Shown here in pieces: positions 7,636 through 16,688 of a DNA stretch of 37,847 nucleotides. This DNA comes from Tychonema sp. LEGE 07203 (GTDB lineage: Bacteria > Cyanobacteriota > Cyanobacteriia > Cyanobacteriales > Microcoleaceae). The stretch covers positions 1-37,847 of the forward strand of contig NZ_JADEXD010000051.1 of assembly GCF_015207285.1 (NCBI RefSeq), written 5' to 3'. The notes under the pieces are model-generated. The model was not told the DNA's origin. It saw only the letters and a program-made list of their open reading frames with translations, and made no database searches. The translations under genes and the position numbers were made by a program. Numbering within the stretch: the stretch's first letter is position 1; every line of letters begins with the position of its first letter.

Positions 7636-8136
7636 TCTCAAATCCCTCCTCGCACTCTTGTGCACGCCCGCGAAGCTTGCAACCCTCTTTGAGGAGTAAC
7701 TAGCCCAACAGCCGAATTTTTACTCAAAAACTTTATATTCTTTTGATTAACTTTACCAAAGCTTCATAAAACATTCAGTGAAAAATTTTATCTATTTTTG
7801 ATGAAAGCTAATATTTGCAAGTATTGCAGTCAGTTACAGACCCTTGCCGACAAAAATATATGTAGTAGGTTGGAAAGAGACGGGATTAAAATCTTGCTGT
7901 TAGAGATTAAAGCGTGGCACATCGAGTCTCAGTGAAAACTCTCAGAACAACCAGCACTGATTTAGTCTCATGACACACCTAAGTGATATCGGTCTCTAGA
8001 GTAACTGCTGTAAAGTCTCGGCGTTGCAGCAATGACGATCGTCCTGAATATCGCACAAGAGGCGATCGTCTATTCCAGTCACGGGAAAAATTGCATTTCC
8101 CGCCTACTACCTAAGAATATTGGAGGAATCAGGGTT

Positions 8137-8937
8137 ATGACTACCTTAACGCTAGTCAAAAAAACATCTTTTACAATCGCCAGCTTGGCAACCACAATCT
8201 TGCTCAGCATCTGTGCGCCCGTCCAAGCTTTCATGTTTGGTACAAAGGGCATCCAGTTCGAGGAAGATACAAGCATAAACTTTACATTCGACCAATCCCA
8301 CGGGAGTTACCAGTCCAGCTTGTGGGTAGCCCAAGCTCAGTCAGATAACACAGGCTACACCAACATCGCCAGACTGTTTTACGAGTTCCAACCATCAGAC
8401 AAAGGCGACGCCAATGAATGGAAAGGAAGCTTCGGCAACAGCGTCGCCTCCGAGAATGGCTCCATCACGCAAACCTTCAAATTTTTGGCAAATCAAATTT
8501 ATACCCTGCTGCTGTGGAGCGACAGCGGCAGCGGCAAACAATTCGAGCAGTACGTCTCCAGCAGCACCTTCATGAACAGTCCCGAATGGTTCGCCGCCAA
8601 CACCCAGTTCCGGCGAGATGACTGCGTGGTGACGGGCTGTCAGCAAGCCGTGTTTGGCGACTTTGGGCTCGACTACAACTCCAGCAACTCATTTGCCAAC
8701 ATCAACGGCGGTAAAGGCCCAGAGCAATATTCATCGATCGCAATGACCCAACTGGCGAGGGGCACAAAAATCTCCTTCGACGATGCCGGAGGAGGAAACG
8801 ACGCTGACTTCCAAGACTTCACCGTATCGGCCGAGTTAGCCCCCGAACCAGTTACGGTGTTCGGCACTATGCTGGGGATCGGAGCTTTGGCCGCCGCTCG
8901 CCGAAAAAAAAAGCGACAGCAGCAACCAGAAAAATGA
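8137..8937 (+). CDS. PEP-CTERM-anchored exported protein
   Basis: The 266-residue protein starts at ATG 8137, set by GGAGG at 8122-8126; the frame is open 35 codons further upstream, but those codons lack a site. An N-terminal signal peptide (about 1-31, ending PVQA) leads to a secreted domain of about 200 residues rich in Ser, Asn, Gly and aromatic residues, with one Cys pair (DDCVVTGC). The C-terminus has the PEP-CTERM sorting signal: PEP at residue 236, a hydrophobic helix VTVFGTMLGIGALAAA, and a basic tail RRKKKR. Such proteins are recognised by exosortase and end on the surface or in extracellular matrix. No exosortase gene lies in the window. The passenger domain is not one I recognise. 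Confidence 0.85.
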   Translation: MTTLTLVKKTSFTIASLATTILLSICAPVQAFMFGTKGIQFEEDTSINFTFDQSHGSYQSSLWVAQAQSDNTGYTNIARLFYEFQPSDKGDANEWKGSFGNSVASENGSITQTFKFLANQIYTLLLWSDSGSGKQFEQYVSSSTFMNSPEWFAANTQFRRDDCVVTGCQQAVFGDFGLDYNSSNSFANINGGKGPEQYSSIAMTQLARGTKISFDDAGGGNDADFQDFTVSAELAPEPVTVFGTMLGIGALAAARRKKKRQQQPEK

Positions 8938-9014
8938 CTTTTAACTAGCCCGTACAAATCTAAATAGTGAGTCTGTTCAGTGGTACTCTGAGGAATAGCA
9001 TTTCTAAATGTTAA

Positions 9015-10520
<1,506 letters not shown>

Positions 10521-10525
10521 TTTTA

Positions 10526-10728
10526 GTCAGTAGTCAGTAGTCAGTAGTCAGTAGTCAGTGGTTATTTGTTATTAGTTATTAGTTATTAGTTATTTGTTAT
10601 TTGTTATTGGTAACAACTGACAACTGGCAACTGATAACTGATAACTGACAACTGGCAACTGGCAACTGGCAACTGGCAACTGACAACTGACAACTGCCAA
10701 CTGACAACTGACAACTGACAACTGACAA
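10526..10728. repeat. Heptamer repeats between atpB and atpE
   Basis: The whole 211-bp spacer is made of heptamer runs: AGTCAGT (10526-10560), TAGTTAT and TTGTTAT (10562-10610), then CAACTGA/CAACTGG/TAACTGA (10615-10728), reaching to 4 bp before the atpE start. The transcript of an ATP-synthase operon must pass through it. Confidence 0.9.
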
Positions 10729-10731
10729 TTT

Positions 10732-11139
10732 ATGACATTAACTGTGCGCGTAGTGGCCCCAGACAAAACTGTTTGGGATTCTAATGCTGAAGAGGTAATT
10801 CTGCCTAGCACCACAGGCCAATTGGGTATCTTGACCGGTCACGCTCCGATGTTGACTGCTTTGGATACCGGAGTGATGCGCGTCCGTCCCGGTAAGGAAT
10901 GGGTGTCTATTGCTCTGATGGGCGGCTTTGCAGAAATTCAAGAAAACCAGGTTACTATTCTTGTCAACGGCGCTGAAAAAGGCGAAACGATCGACAAAGA
11001 AGATGCTCGCAAGGCTTACACCGAAGCAGAAGCTCGTTTGCAAAAGTCGGCTAGCGCCACTTTGCAAGAGCAAATTCAAGCTAAGCAAGCAATCAAACGC
11101 GCGCGAGCTCGTTTCCAAGCTGCGGGCGGCACGCTTTAG
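10732..11139 (+). CDS. atpE: ATP synthase F1 subunit epsilon
   Basis: The 135-residue epsilon subunit forms part of the rotor stalk and regulates ATP hydrolysis (atpE in cyanobacteria, atpC elsewhere). The N-terminal beta-sandwich shows [42 protein letters not shown], the family signature; the C-terminal helical hairpin carries an alanine-rich, charged sequence ending [12 protein letters not shown]. It follows atpB on the same strand after a repeat-filled spacer that supplies no normal Shine-Dalgarno sequence (TGACAATTT precedes the ATG), so its translation signal may be weak or unusual. Confidence 0.97.
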   Translation: MTLTVRVVAPDKTVWDSNAEEVILPSTTGQLGILTGHAPMLTALDTGVMRVRPGKEWVSIALMGGFAEIQENQVTILVNGAEKGETIDKEDARKAYTEAEARLQKSASATLQEQIQAKQAIKRARARFQAAGGTL

Positions 11140-11172
11140 CGATCGCGCGCGGGTAGGAACACGGCTTTTGTA

Positions 11173-11208
11173 GTAGGGACACAACAATGTTGTGTCCCTG
11201 CTGTTTTT
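11173..11208 (+). terminator. Rho-independent terminator of the atpB-atpE unit
   Basis: The near-perfect stem AGGGACACAAC-aat-GTTGTGTCCCT, extended by G-C and T-G pairs, is followed by TGTTTTTCT. It begins 33 bp after the atpE stop. Confidence 0.9.
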
Positions 11209-11233
11209 CTAAGTTTTTTCCCTGCAGCCAGAG

Positions 11234-11533
11234 CTAAACTCCAGCCTCTAACAATAGCGATTGCATTGTTTCCCAAGATAACCCCTGCTGAAGATAGCGG
11301 GGGTTATTTGGATTGTAAGGGCTCTCCAGCCGATCGACACTCACAATTTTTGCTTCCTCCGGTAAAACTGGCACTTCTGGATCGAAAGCGGTCGATCGTA
11401 CCAAGGAGCTAGAAAAGCCTTTAAAAATAGCAATTTCGTCAAATTCGCCGTCAATTTCGGCCTTGACGATTAAAACCTCATTAGGTCTTTTTACCGTGTA
11501 CTGTTCCAAGCGGCGATCCCTAGAGTCAGCCAT
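11234..11533 (-). CDS. Small conserved cyanobacterial protein of unknown function
   Basis: The 99-residue protein starts at ATG 11533 (MADSRDRRLEQYTVKRPNEVLIV); the frame is open seven codons more. It has no signal peptide or membrane helix. The pattern is a charged start, a strand-rich part (VLIVKAEIDGEFDEIAIFKGFSSSLVRSTAFDPEVPVLPEEAKIVSVDRL), and an end with SPYNPNNPRYLQQGLSWETMQSLL. I believe this matches a small family found in cyanobacteria and chloroplasts (DUF7734 by recollection), but cannot verify it. It converges on atpE, with the terminator between them. No function can be assigned. Confidence 0.7.
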   Translation of the reverse strand: MADSRDRRLEQYTVKRPNEVLIVKAEIDGEFDEIAIFKGFSSSLVRSTAFDPEVPVLPEEAKIVSVDRLESPYNPNNPRYLQQGLSWETMQSLLLEAGV

Positions 11534-11678
11534 AGCACCTATTACTTTACACAAATTAGCTATAATATAGCTTAATTTTGCGGCTAATTTCAGGGACTGC
11601 CAGCTAATTTTTTATTTTTAACTCGACATTTTTTAACAGCAGGAAGTAAGCGGACACAATATAAATTGTATTAAAAAC

Positions 11679-12779
11679 ATGAGATTTTTTAATACTGTAA
11701 AACTACTTGTACGATATTTTATGACCCAAGCCAAGACTAAACTTCAACGATCGCATTTCCGTAAAAAAAATATTAAATGGTGCTTTACTTGGGGATACTT
11801 ACTGCTATTTGTGCTGGTTTTTTGCTTGACTTTAACTGTGGCAAGTTGCCAGTCACCACCCATAAATAGCAATACACCAAAAACCCAAAATCCACATTCA
11901 AACTTAACAAAAATTGTCAGAATCGGCCATCAGGGTTTCGGAGTGCTGTTTTATCTCAAAGCTAAAGGCTCTTTGGAAACCCGTTTAGCAGAAATTGGGT
12001 GGCGTGTAGAATGGACGGAATTTCTCGCAGGGCCGCCAATTTTAGCAGCAATCGGAAAAGGAAAAATCGATCTCGGTTATGCAGGAGTTGCGCCGCCAAT
12101 TTTTGCCCAATCAGACGGCGTACCTTTTGTTTATATTGCTAATGATTCAGCTTTACCGGGAAGCATTGGGATCGTAGTTCCTCAAGATTCTCCTATTCGG
12201 ACTTTGGCGGATCTCAAAGGCAAGAAAATAGCAGCTACTCAGAAAACCGCAGGTCACTATTTGTTAATTCGGGCGTTAACTAAAGGCGGCTTGCAGTTAA
12301 AAGATGCCGAATTTGTCGATTTGCCGCCGACAAAAGCTCGGGAAGCATTTGTGAGAGGCGAGGTTGATGCTTGGGCGATTTGGCAGCCGTTTCTCGCTCA
12401 GTTACAGGAAACTATGCCTGCTGATTTTTTGACTGACAGCGACGGGCTGATGAATGATAGGAATTTCTATTTGGCAAGTCGCTCTTTTGCTAGCGACTTT
12501 CCCGATGTTATTAAAATAGTCATGGGAGAAACGCGAAAAATGGCTGCTTGGATAACTAGGAATCCCCAGGGAGCAGCGGAATTTATCAGCGCTCGAAATA
12601 AAATGAAAAAAACAACAGCTAGAATATTAACTAAAAGCCGCAGCTACGATTTGCTGCCAATTCAAGACAGCGCTGTTGAAGAACAGCAGCGGATTTCTGA
12701 GATTTTTTTTCGCTTGGGATTACTTCCCGATCGCATTTGGATTGAAGATGCTATCTGGAAACAAAGATTAGATTTATAA
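11679..12779 (+). CDS. ABC-type substrate-binding lipoprotein, SsuA/NMT1-like
   Basis: The 366-residue protein has a long basic N-terminus, a hydrophobic segment (about 37-54) and a lipobox TVASC (Cys57), so it is probably a lipoprotein facing the periplasm. The mature part follows the periplasmic-binding fold II pattern of aliphatic-sulfonate, taurine, nitrate and thiamine-precursor binding proteins: KIVRIGHQGFGVLFYLKAKG, VEWTEFLAGPPILAAIGKGKIDLGYAGVAPPIFAQ, IVVPQDSPIRTLADLKGKKIAATQKTAGHYLL and AREAFVRGEVDAWAIWQPF. The ligand cannot be told. ATG 11721 (14 codons in) is an alternative start; neither has a good RBS. No permease or ATPase gene is near. The next gene is a membrane receptor with an extracytoplasmic sensor, so a ligand-presenting role for the receptor is possible but inferred. 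Confidence 0.85.
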   Translation: MRFFNTVKLLVRYFMTQAKTKLQRSHFRKKNIKWCFTWGYLLLFVLVFCLTLTVASCQSPPINSNTPKTQNPHSNLTKIVRIGHQGFGVLFYLKAKGSLETRLAEIGWRVEWTEFLAGPPILAAIGKGKIDLGYAGVAPPIFAQSDGVPFVYIANDSALPGSIGIVVPQDSPIRTLADLKGKKIAATQKTAGHYLLIRALTKGGLQLKDAEFVDLPPTKAREAFVRGEVDAWAIWQPFLAQLQETMPADFLTDSDGLMNDRNFYLASRSFASDFPDVIKIVMGETRKMAAWITRNPQGAAEFISARNKMKKTTARILTKSRSYDLLPIQDSAVEEQQRISEIFFRLGLLPDRIWIEDAIWKQRLDL

Positions 12780-12894
12780 AACCAGAAGTTAGGCAAAGGT
12801 ATCGATAAATCAAAGGCGGCGTTTTCTCAAGTCTGAAAAATGAAATTAGGTGTATCCTATAAAGTTAGTTCAAACTGTTAACGGGCAAAATCAA

Positions 12895-15800
12895 ATGTCC
12901 TCAATTGCCAATCAACTGCGTTACGGTTTTGTCTCGATTGTTGTAGCTAGCGTATTGATAGCGGGAAGTACGTTAGCTTACCTCAGCTTTCGGGGACAGA
13001 TAGAACAGACAAAACAGCTTCAGTTCGAGCGATCGCAAGCTGCTGCTGTCCAAATTAGCGCTTATCTGGATAACTTGCAGCGCCAACTCAATTATTTGTC
13101 AGAATTGCGCGGTTTAACAGAATTTAATGCTGAAACTCAGCGCAGTATTCTCGAAGGATTGGTGAACAGCAACAGCGCCTACGAAGTCGCGGGAATTTTT
13201 AACAGTCAAGGTCAACTCTTACAGGCAATTTCGCCTTACGAACCTTTTTCTATTTCTAGCTTGAGTTTAGCAGGTATTTCGGCAGATGCACCGATATTTT
13301 GGCAGACATTTAGGCAGGGGCAAAACTATGTTAGTCCGGTAGATGTCGATTTCAAAACAGCAGTAAATGTTGTTAATTTAGCAGTGCCGATTCGCGACAG
13401 TAAAAATAGAATTGCTGGAGTATTGTTTGCCAGAGTTAGTCTAAATTTTTTAACTCAAATTGTCGCCCGATCGCAAGTAGGGAAAACCGGATATAGCTAT
13501 GTTTTAGATAACAGATCGGTGCTGATTTCGGAAACGGGAAGCAAGGTTAATCCGTATTTACTGCAAGATTTGAGCGGGCGATCGTTTGTGGGAAAGTTAT
13601 TCAAATTAGCTTTGGCTTCGGGGATGCAATCTCCGATCGTTTATCGAGGCTGGCGCGGGGAAGAAGTCATGGGTACGGCGGCGATCGTCCGCCAGGTGCA
13701 GTGGATGGTGGTGGTAGAGCTACCTGCGGCGGAAGCTTACGCTCCGGTGCGATCGCTCGTAGCCGTCATGGGTGCAGTTACAATCGCCAGCGCCCTCGCC
13801 GCTGCGGGCTTGGGAGTTGCTTTGGCTCGATCGATCGCAAATCCCTTGAAAGCCCTAACTTCCGCAGCTACTAAAATGACTAGCGGAATGTTAGAAACTC
13901 GGGTAGATATTGTAGCATCTAACGAACTAGGAAAATTAGCTAATGCTTTCAACAGCATGGCAAGTCAATTGCAAGTATCTTTCACAAAACTAGAAGCTCA
14001 AAATGCCCAATTGCAGCGACTAGATCAACTAAAAGACGAGTTTTTAGCCAACACTTCTCACGAACTCCGCACTCCACTTAACGGTATTATCGGTTTAACA
14101 GAATCTTTAATCGACGGCGCTACAGGACAATTGCCACAACCGACTATTTCCAATCTAGAAATTATTGCATCTAGCGGCAGAAGACTCTCCAATCTCATCA
14201 ACGACATTCTCGATTTCTCGCAGCTCAGACACAAAAACATTGAACTGCAAATCAAGCCCGTCGGCATCCGAGAAATTGTCGATATCGTAGTGACTCTTTC
14301 TCAACCGCTAATTGGTACAAAAAACTTGCAGTTGATTAATTCCGTCACTCCCGACATTCCCCTAGTGGATGCCGATGAAAATCGGGTGCAACAAATCCTG
14401 TATAACTTAATCGGAAATGCGATTAAATTTACCGACACTGGTACTGTAGAAATTTCGGCAAATGCCATATCTTTGAATTTGCCGGATTTTTTAGAGCGAG
14501 ACAGTTCTGTTACCAGCCAGCTTCAATCTTTAATTGTCAGGTCAAAACTGCAAATTACTGTATCCGATAGCGGGATTGGCATTGCTGAAGATAAATTAGA
14601 AAGTATTTTTGAACTTTTTGAACAAGCCGACGGTTCCACTGCTAGAGAATACGGAGGAAGCGGTTTGGGTTTGGCAATTACCAAGCAGTTAGTTGAGCTG
14701 CACGGTGGCGAAATTAATGTATCTTCAGAACTCGGTATTGGTTCGCAGTTTACCTTTAGTTTGCCAGTCTCTCACAATCAGTATATCGACAACCAGCAGT
14801 TGCCAGCTACGGTGCAGCAGTGTTTGGTTTCCACAACTAACGAGCGCAATTTAATAAATGAAGCTGCAGAAATAACTTTTAATAATAACAGTTACATTGA
14901 AGGTCGATTTCGGCAACAAAACACTCTAGTTAAAATTTTAATTGTAGATGACGAACCTGTGAATATTCAGGTACTGGTTAACAATTTACTTCGGGAAAAC
15001 TATGCCATCGCCGAAGCTAGCAGCGGTAAAGAAGCTTTAGCTCTTATAGACACAGGCTATAAGCCAGATTTAATCTTGCTAGATATCATGATGCCGCGGA
15101 TGACTGGTTACAAAGTTTGCCAAAAAATACGGGAGAAATTCACGGCGATCGAAGTGCCAATCGTGATGCTAACAGCCAAAAATCAAGTATCTGATTTAGT
15201 GCAAGGTTTTAATGCAGGAGCGAATGATTTTTTAACTAAACCGTTTGTCAAAGATGAATTGCTAGCCAGAATCAAAACTCATATCCGTTTGGCAAAAATT
15301 AATGCAGCTTACGGTAGATTTGTCCCCCACGACTTTCTGCGTTTTTTGGGACACGAAAGTATTGTTGATGTCCAACTAGGCGATCAAATTCAGAAAGACA
15401 TGACTGTTTTATTTTCTGATATTCGCTCTTTTACGACTATTTCCGAAGCGATGACTCCCCAAGAAAATTTTAATTTTATCAACAGCTACCTCAGCCGAGT
15501 GAGTCCGGTTATTCGCGCTCACCAAGGTTTTATTGATAAATATATCGGCGATGCAATTATGGCGCTATTTCCTGAGTCTGCAGATGATGCTGTTCGCGCG
15601 GCGGTGGAAATGCAAAAACAAGTGATTGTTTACAACCAGCACCGACAGCGAAGCAATTACGCACCAATCGCGATCGGCATCGGTTTGCACGCGGGTACTT
15701 TAATGTTGGGTACGATTGGCGAGGAGGAACGGATGGAAAGTACGGTGATTGCTGATGCGGTGAATCTCGCTTCTCGTTTGGAAGGATTGACTAAGGTTTA

Positions 15801-16167
15801 CGGCTCGGGAATTCTGGTAACAGAATCAATTTTAGAGCGTTTGGGCGATCGAGAACAATATCTCTACCGATTTGTCGATCGCGTCACAGTAAAAGGTAAA
15901 ACATCAGTGGTGTCAGTGTTTGAAATTTATGATGCAGAAACACAACAAAGCATGGAACTCAAACAGGAAACTGCAGCAGCCTTTGAAAAAGGTTTGGAGC
16001 TTTATTTTGAGCAAAATTTTACTAAGGCGCAAAAAATATTCAAAAAAATTTGCGAAACAAATCCTCAAGATAAGTTAGCAGCAATCTACTGCCAGCGTTC
16101 TCTCAAGAATCGGATGTATGGAGTGCCAGAAGGATGGTCGGGGATAGAAGCTTTGGATGACAAGTAG
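12895..16167 (+). CDS. Hybrid histidine kinase / class III adenylate cyclase receptor, copy 1
   Basis: The 1090-residue membrane receptor starts at ATG 12895 (a GTG 15 codons upstream is possible). Order: TM1 (about 12-34); Cache-like extracytoplasmic sensor (about 40-280); TM2 (about 285-312); HAMP; coiled coil; HisKA with TSHELRTPLNG (His389); HATPase with NLIGNAIKFT, DSGIGI and GGSGLGLAI; receiver with phospho-acceptor Asp730 in LLDIMMP and Lys in TKPF; class III cyclase; TPR-like tail ending PEGWSG. Cyclase residues are all present: metal Asp842 and Asp886, substrate-specifying Lys882 and Thr950, and catalytic Asn957 and Arg961. The Lys/Thr pair indicates a class IIIb adenylate cyclase, as in CyaC of Arthrospira/Anabaena. 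The sensor is about 60 residues shorter than in the next two genes and lacks an R-P-W-Y motif. It follows the lipoprotein gene by 115 bp, possibly in one transcript. Confidence 0.93.
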   Translation: MSSIANQLRYGFVSIVVASVLIAGSTLAYLSFRGQIEQTKQLQFERSQAAAVQISAYLDNLQRQLNYLSELRGLTEFNAETQRSILEGLVNSNSAYEVAGIFNSQGQLLQAISPYEPFSISSLSLAGISADAPIFWQTFRQGQNYVSPVDVDFKTAVNVVNLAVPIRDSKNRIAGVLFARVSLNFLTQIVARSQVGKTGYSYVLDNRSVLISETGSKVNPYLLQDLSGRSFVGKLFKLALASGMQSPIVYRGWRGEEVMGTAAIVRQVQWMVVVELPAAEAYAPVRSLVAVMGAVTIASALAAAGLGVALARSIANPLKALTSAATKMTSGMLETRVDIVASNELGKLANAFNSMASQLQVSFTKLEAQNAQLQRLDQLKDEFLANTSHELRTPLNGIIGLTESLIDGATGQLPQPTISNLEIIASSGRRLSNLINDILDFSQLRHKNIELQIKPVGIREIVDIVVTLSQPLIGTKNLQLINSVTPDIPLVDADENRVQQILYNLIGNAIKFTDTGTVEISANAISLNLPDFLERDSSVTSQLQSLIVRSKLQITVSDSGIGIAEDKLESIFELFEQADGSTAREYGGSGLGLAITKQLVELHGGEINVSSELGIGSQFTFSLPVSHNQYIDNQQLPATVQQCLVSTTNERNLINEAAEITFNNNSYIEGRFRQQNTLVKILIVDDEPVNIQVLVNNLLRENYAIAEASSGKEALALIDTGYKPDLILLDIMMPRMTGYKVCQKIREKFTAIEVPIVMLTAKNQVSDLVQGFNAGANDFLTKPFVKDELLARIKTHIRLAKINAAYGRFVPHDFLRFLGHESIVDVQLGDQIQKDMTVLFSDIRSFTTISEAMTPQENFNFINSYLSRVSPVIRAHQGFIDKYIGDAIMALFPESADDAVRAAVEMQKQVIVYNQHRQRSNYAPIAIGIGLHAGTLMLGTIGEEERMESTVIADAVNLASRLEGLTKVYGSGILVTESILERLGDREQYLYRFVDRVTVKGKTSVVSVFEIYDAETQQSMELKQETAAAFEKGLELYFEQNFTKAQKIFKKICETNPQDKLAAIYCQRSLKNRMYGVPEGWSGIEALDDK

Positions 16168-16688
16168 TAAAAGTAACATCAACCTGACTGCAGAAAATTT
16201 TATGTGTTTATCCGGTTTTTTTACCCGATCTCAGTCATAATATATTCAGAACAAAGCATGGGAATCCAAAATTGGCAGTTTTCCTGACCAATTCACCGCC
16301 GATCGCACTAAGCTGTCGCGCAAATAAAAATTGCATATTTAGGGCGGGCTCTCCTGCCAACCCCACTCATGATTTATTTTTTTTGAACAGCTTAAATGCA
16401 GGACAGCTTACAGGTACAAAACACAGATTCTCTCCTCCGACCGACTCTATTTTTCCTTAGTAAATTTACTTTCACCAGTTAACTTTCAACAGTTAACAGT
16501 TAACAGTTAACTGTTAACTGTTAACAATCATTTCATCTGTGTTACCGTAATTGATATTAACCGTGTATAGCAATCCTAGCAGGAGTCGTAAACTTTTTAC
16601 CTCACCCCAACCCTTCCCTTGTCAAGGGGAGGGAGTGAGAAATTCACAAATGATTTAGGATTGCTATATTTCCAGCTCAATTAATGTT
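16168..16688. other. Gene-free gap between receptor copies 1 and 2
   Basis: It contains a palindromic heptamer run at 16487-16527 (CAGTTAA units switching to CTGTTAA, able to fold back on itself) and the inverted-repeat element at 16566-16668, which ends 20 bp before the next start codon. A 62-codon frame at 16272-16460 has no recognisable features. Confidence 0.6.
16566..16668. mobile_element. MITE-like element with 13-bp perfect terminal inverted repeats
   Basis: The ends TATAGCAATCCTA (16566-16578) and TAGGATTGCTATA (16656-16668) are perfect inverted copies. The interior holds a second imperfect palindrome, CTCACCCC...CCCTTCCCTTG and CAAGGGGAGGG..GTGAG. It is 103 bp long with no coding capacity. 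TA at the tips would fit insertion by an IS630/Tc1-type transposase; that is inference, and no such transposase lies in the window. Confidence 0.65.

Larger units (their letters stand above)
6959..8136. other. Gene-free region of 1.2 kb between thiL and the PEP-CTERM gene
   Basis: It contains the repeat element at 6973-7077 and a CAACAGT heptamer run at 7572-7606 joined to a short unit (7603-7635) whose reverse complement occurs at 32707-32738. I see no tRNA or known riboswitch. A 43-codon frame at 7801-7932 has no RBS and no support. The part just before the PEP-CTERM gene is presumably its promoter and leader. Confidence 0.5.

Noticed and set aside
7801-7932. 43-codon frame with a CKYC motif (MKANICKYC)
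   Set aside because: No RBS, no partner and no recognised domain; expected by chance in a 1.2-kb gap.
8032-8136. Earlier start for the PEP-CTERM protein
   Set aside because: The signal peptide and GGAGG site both point to ATG 8137; the 35 upstream codons do not fit a signal sequence.
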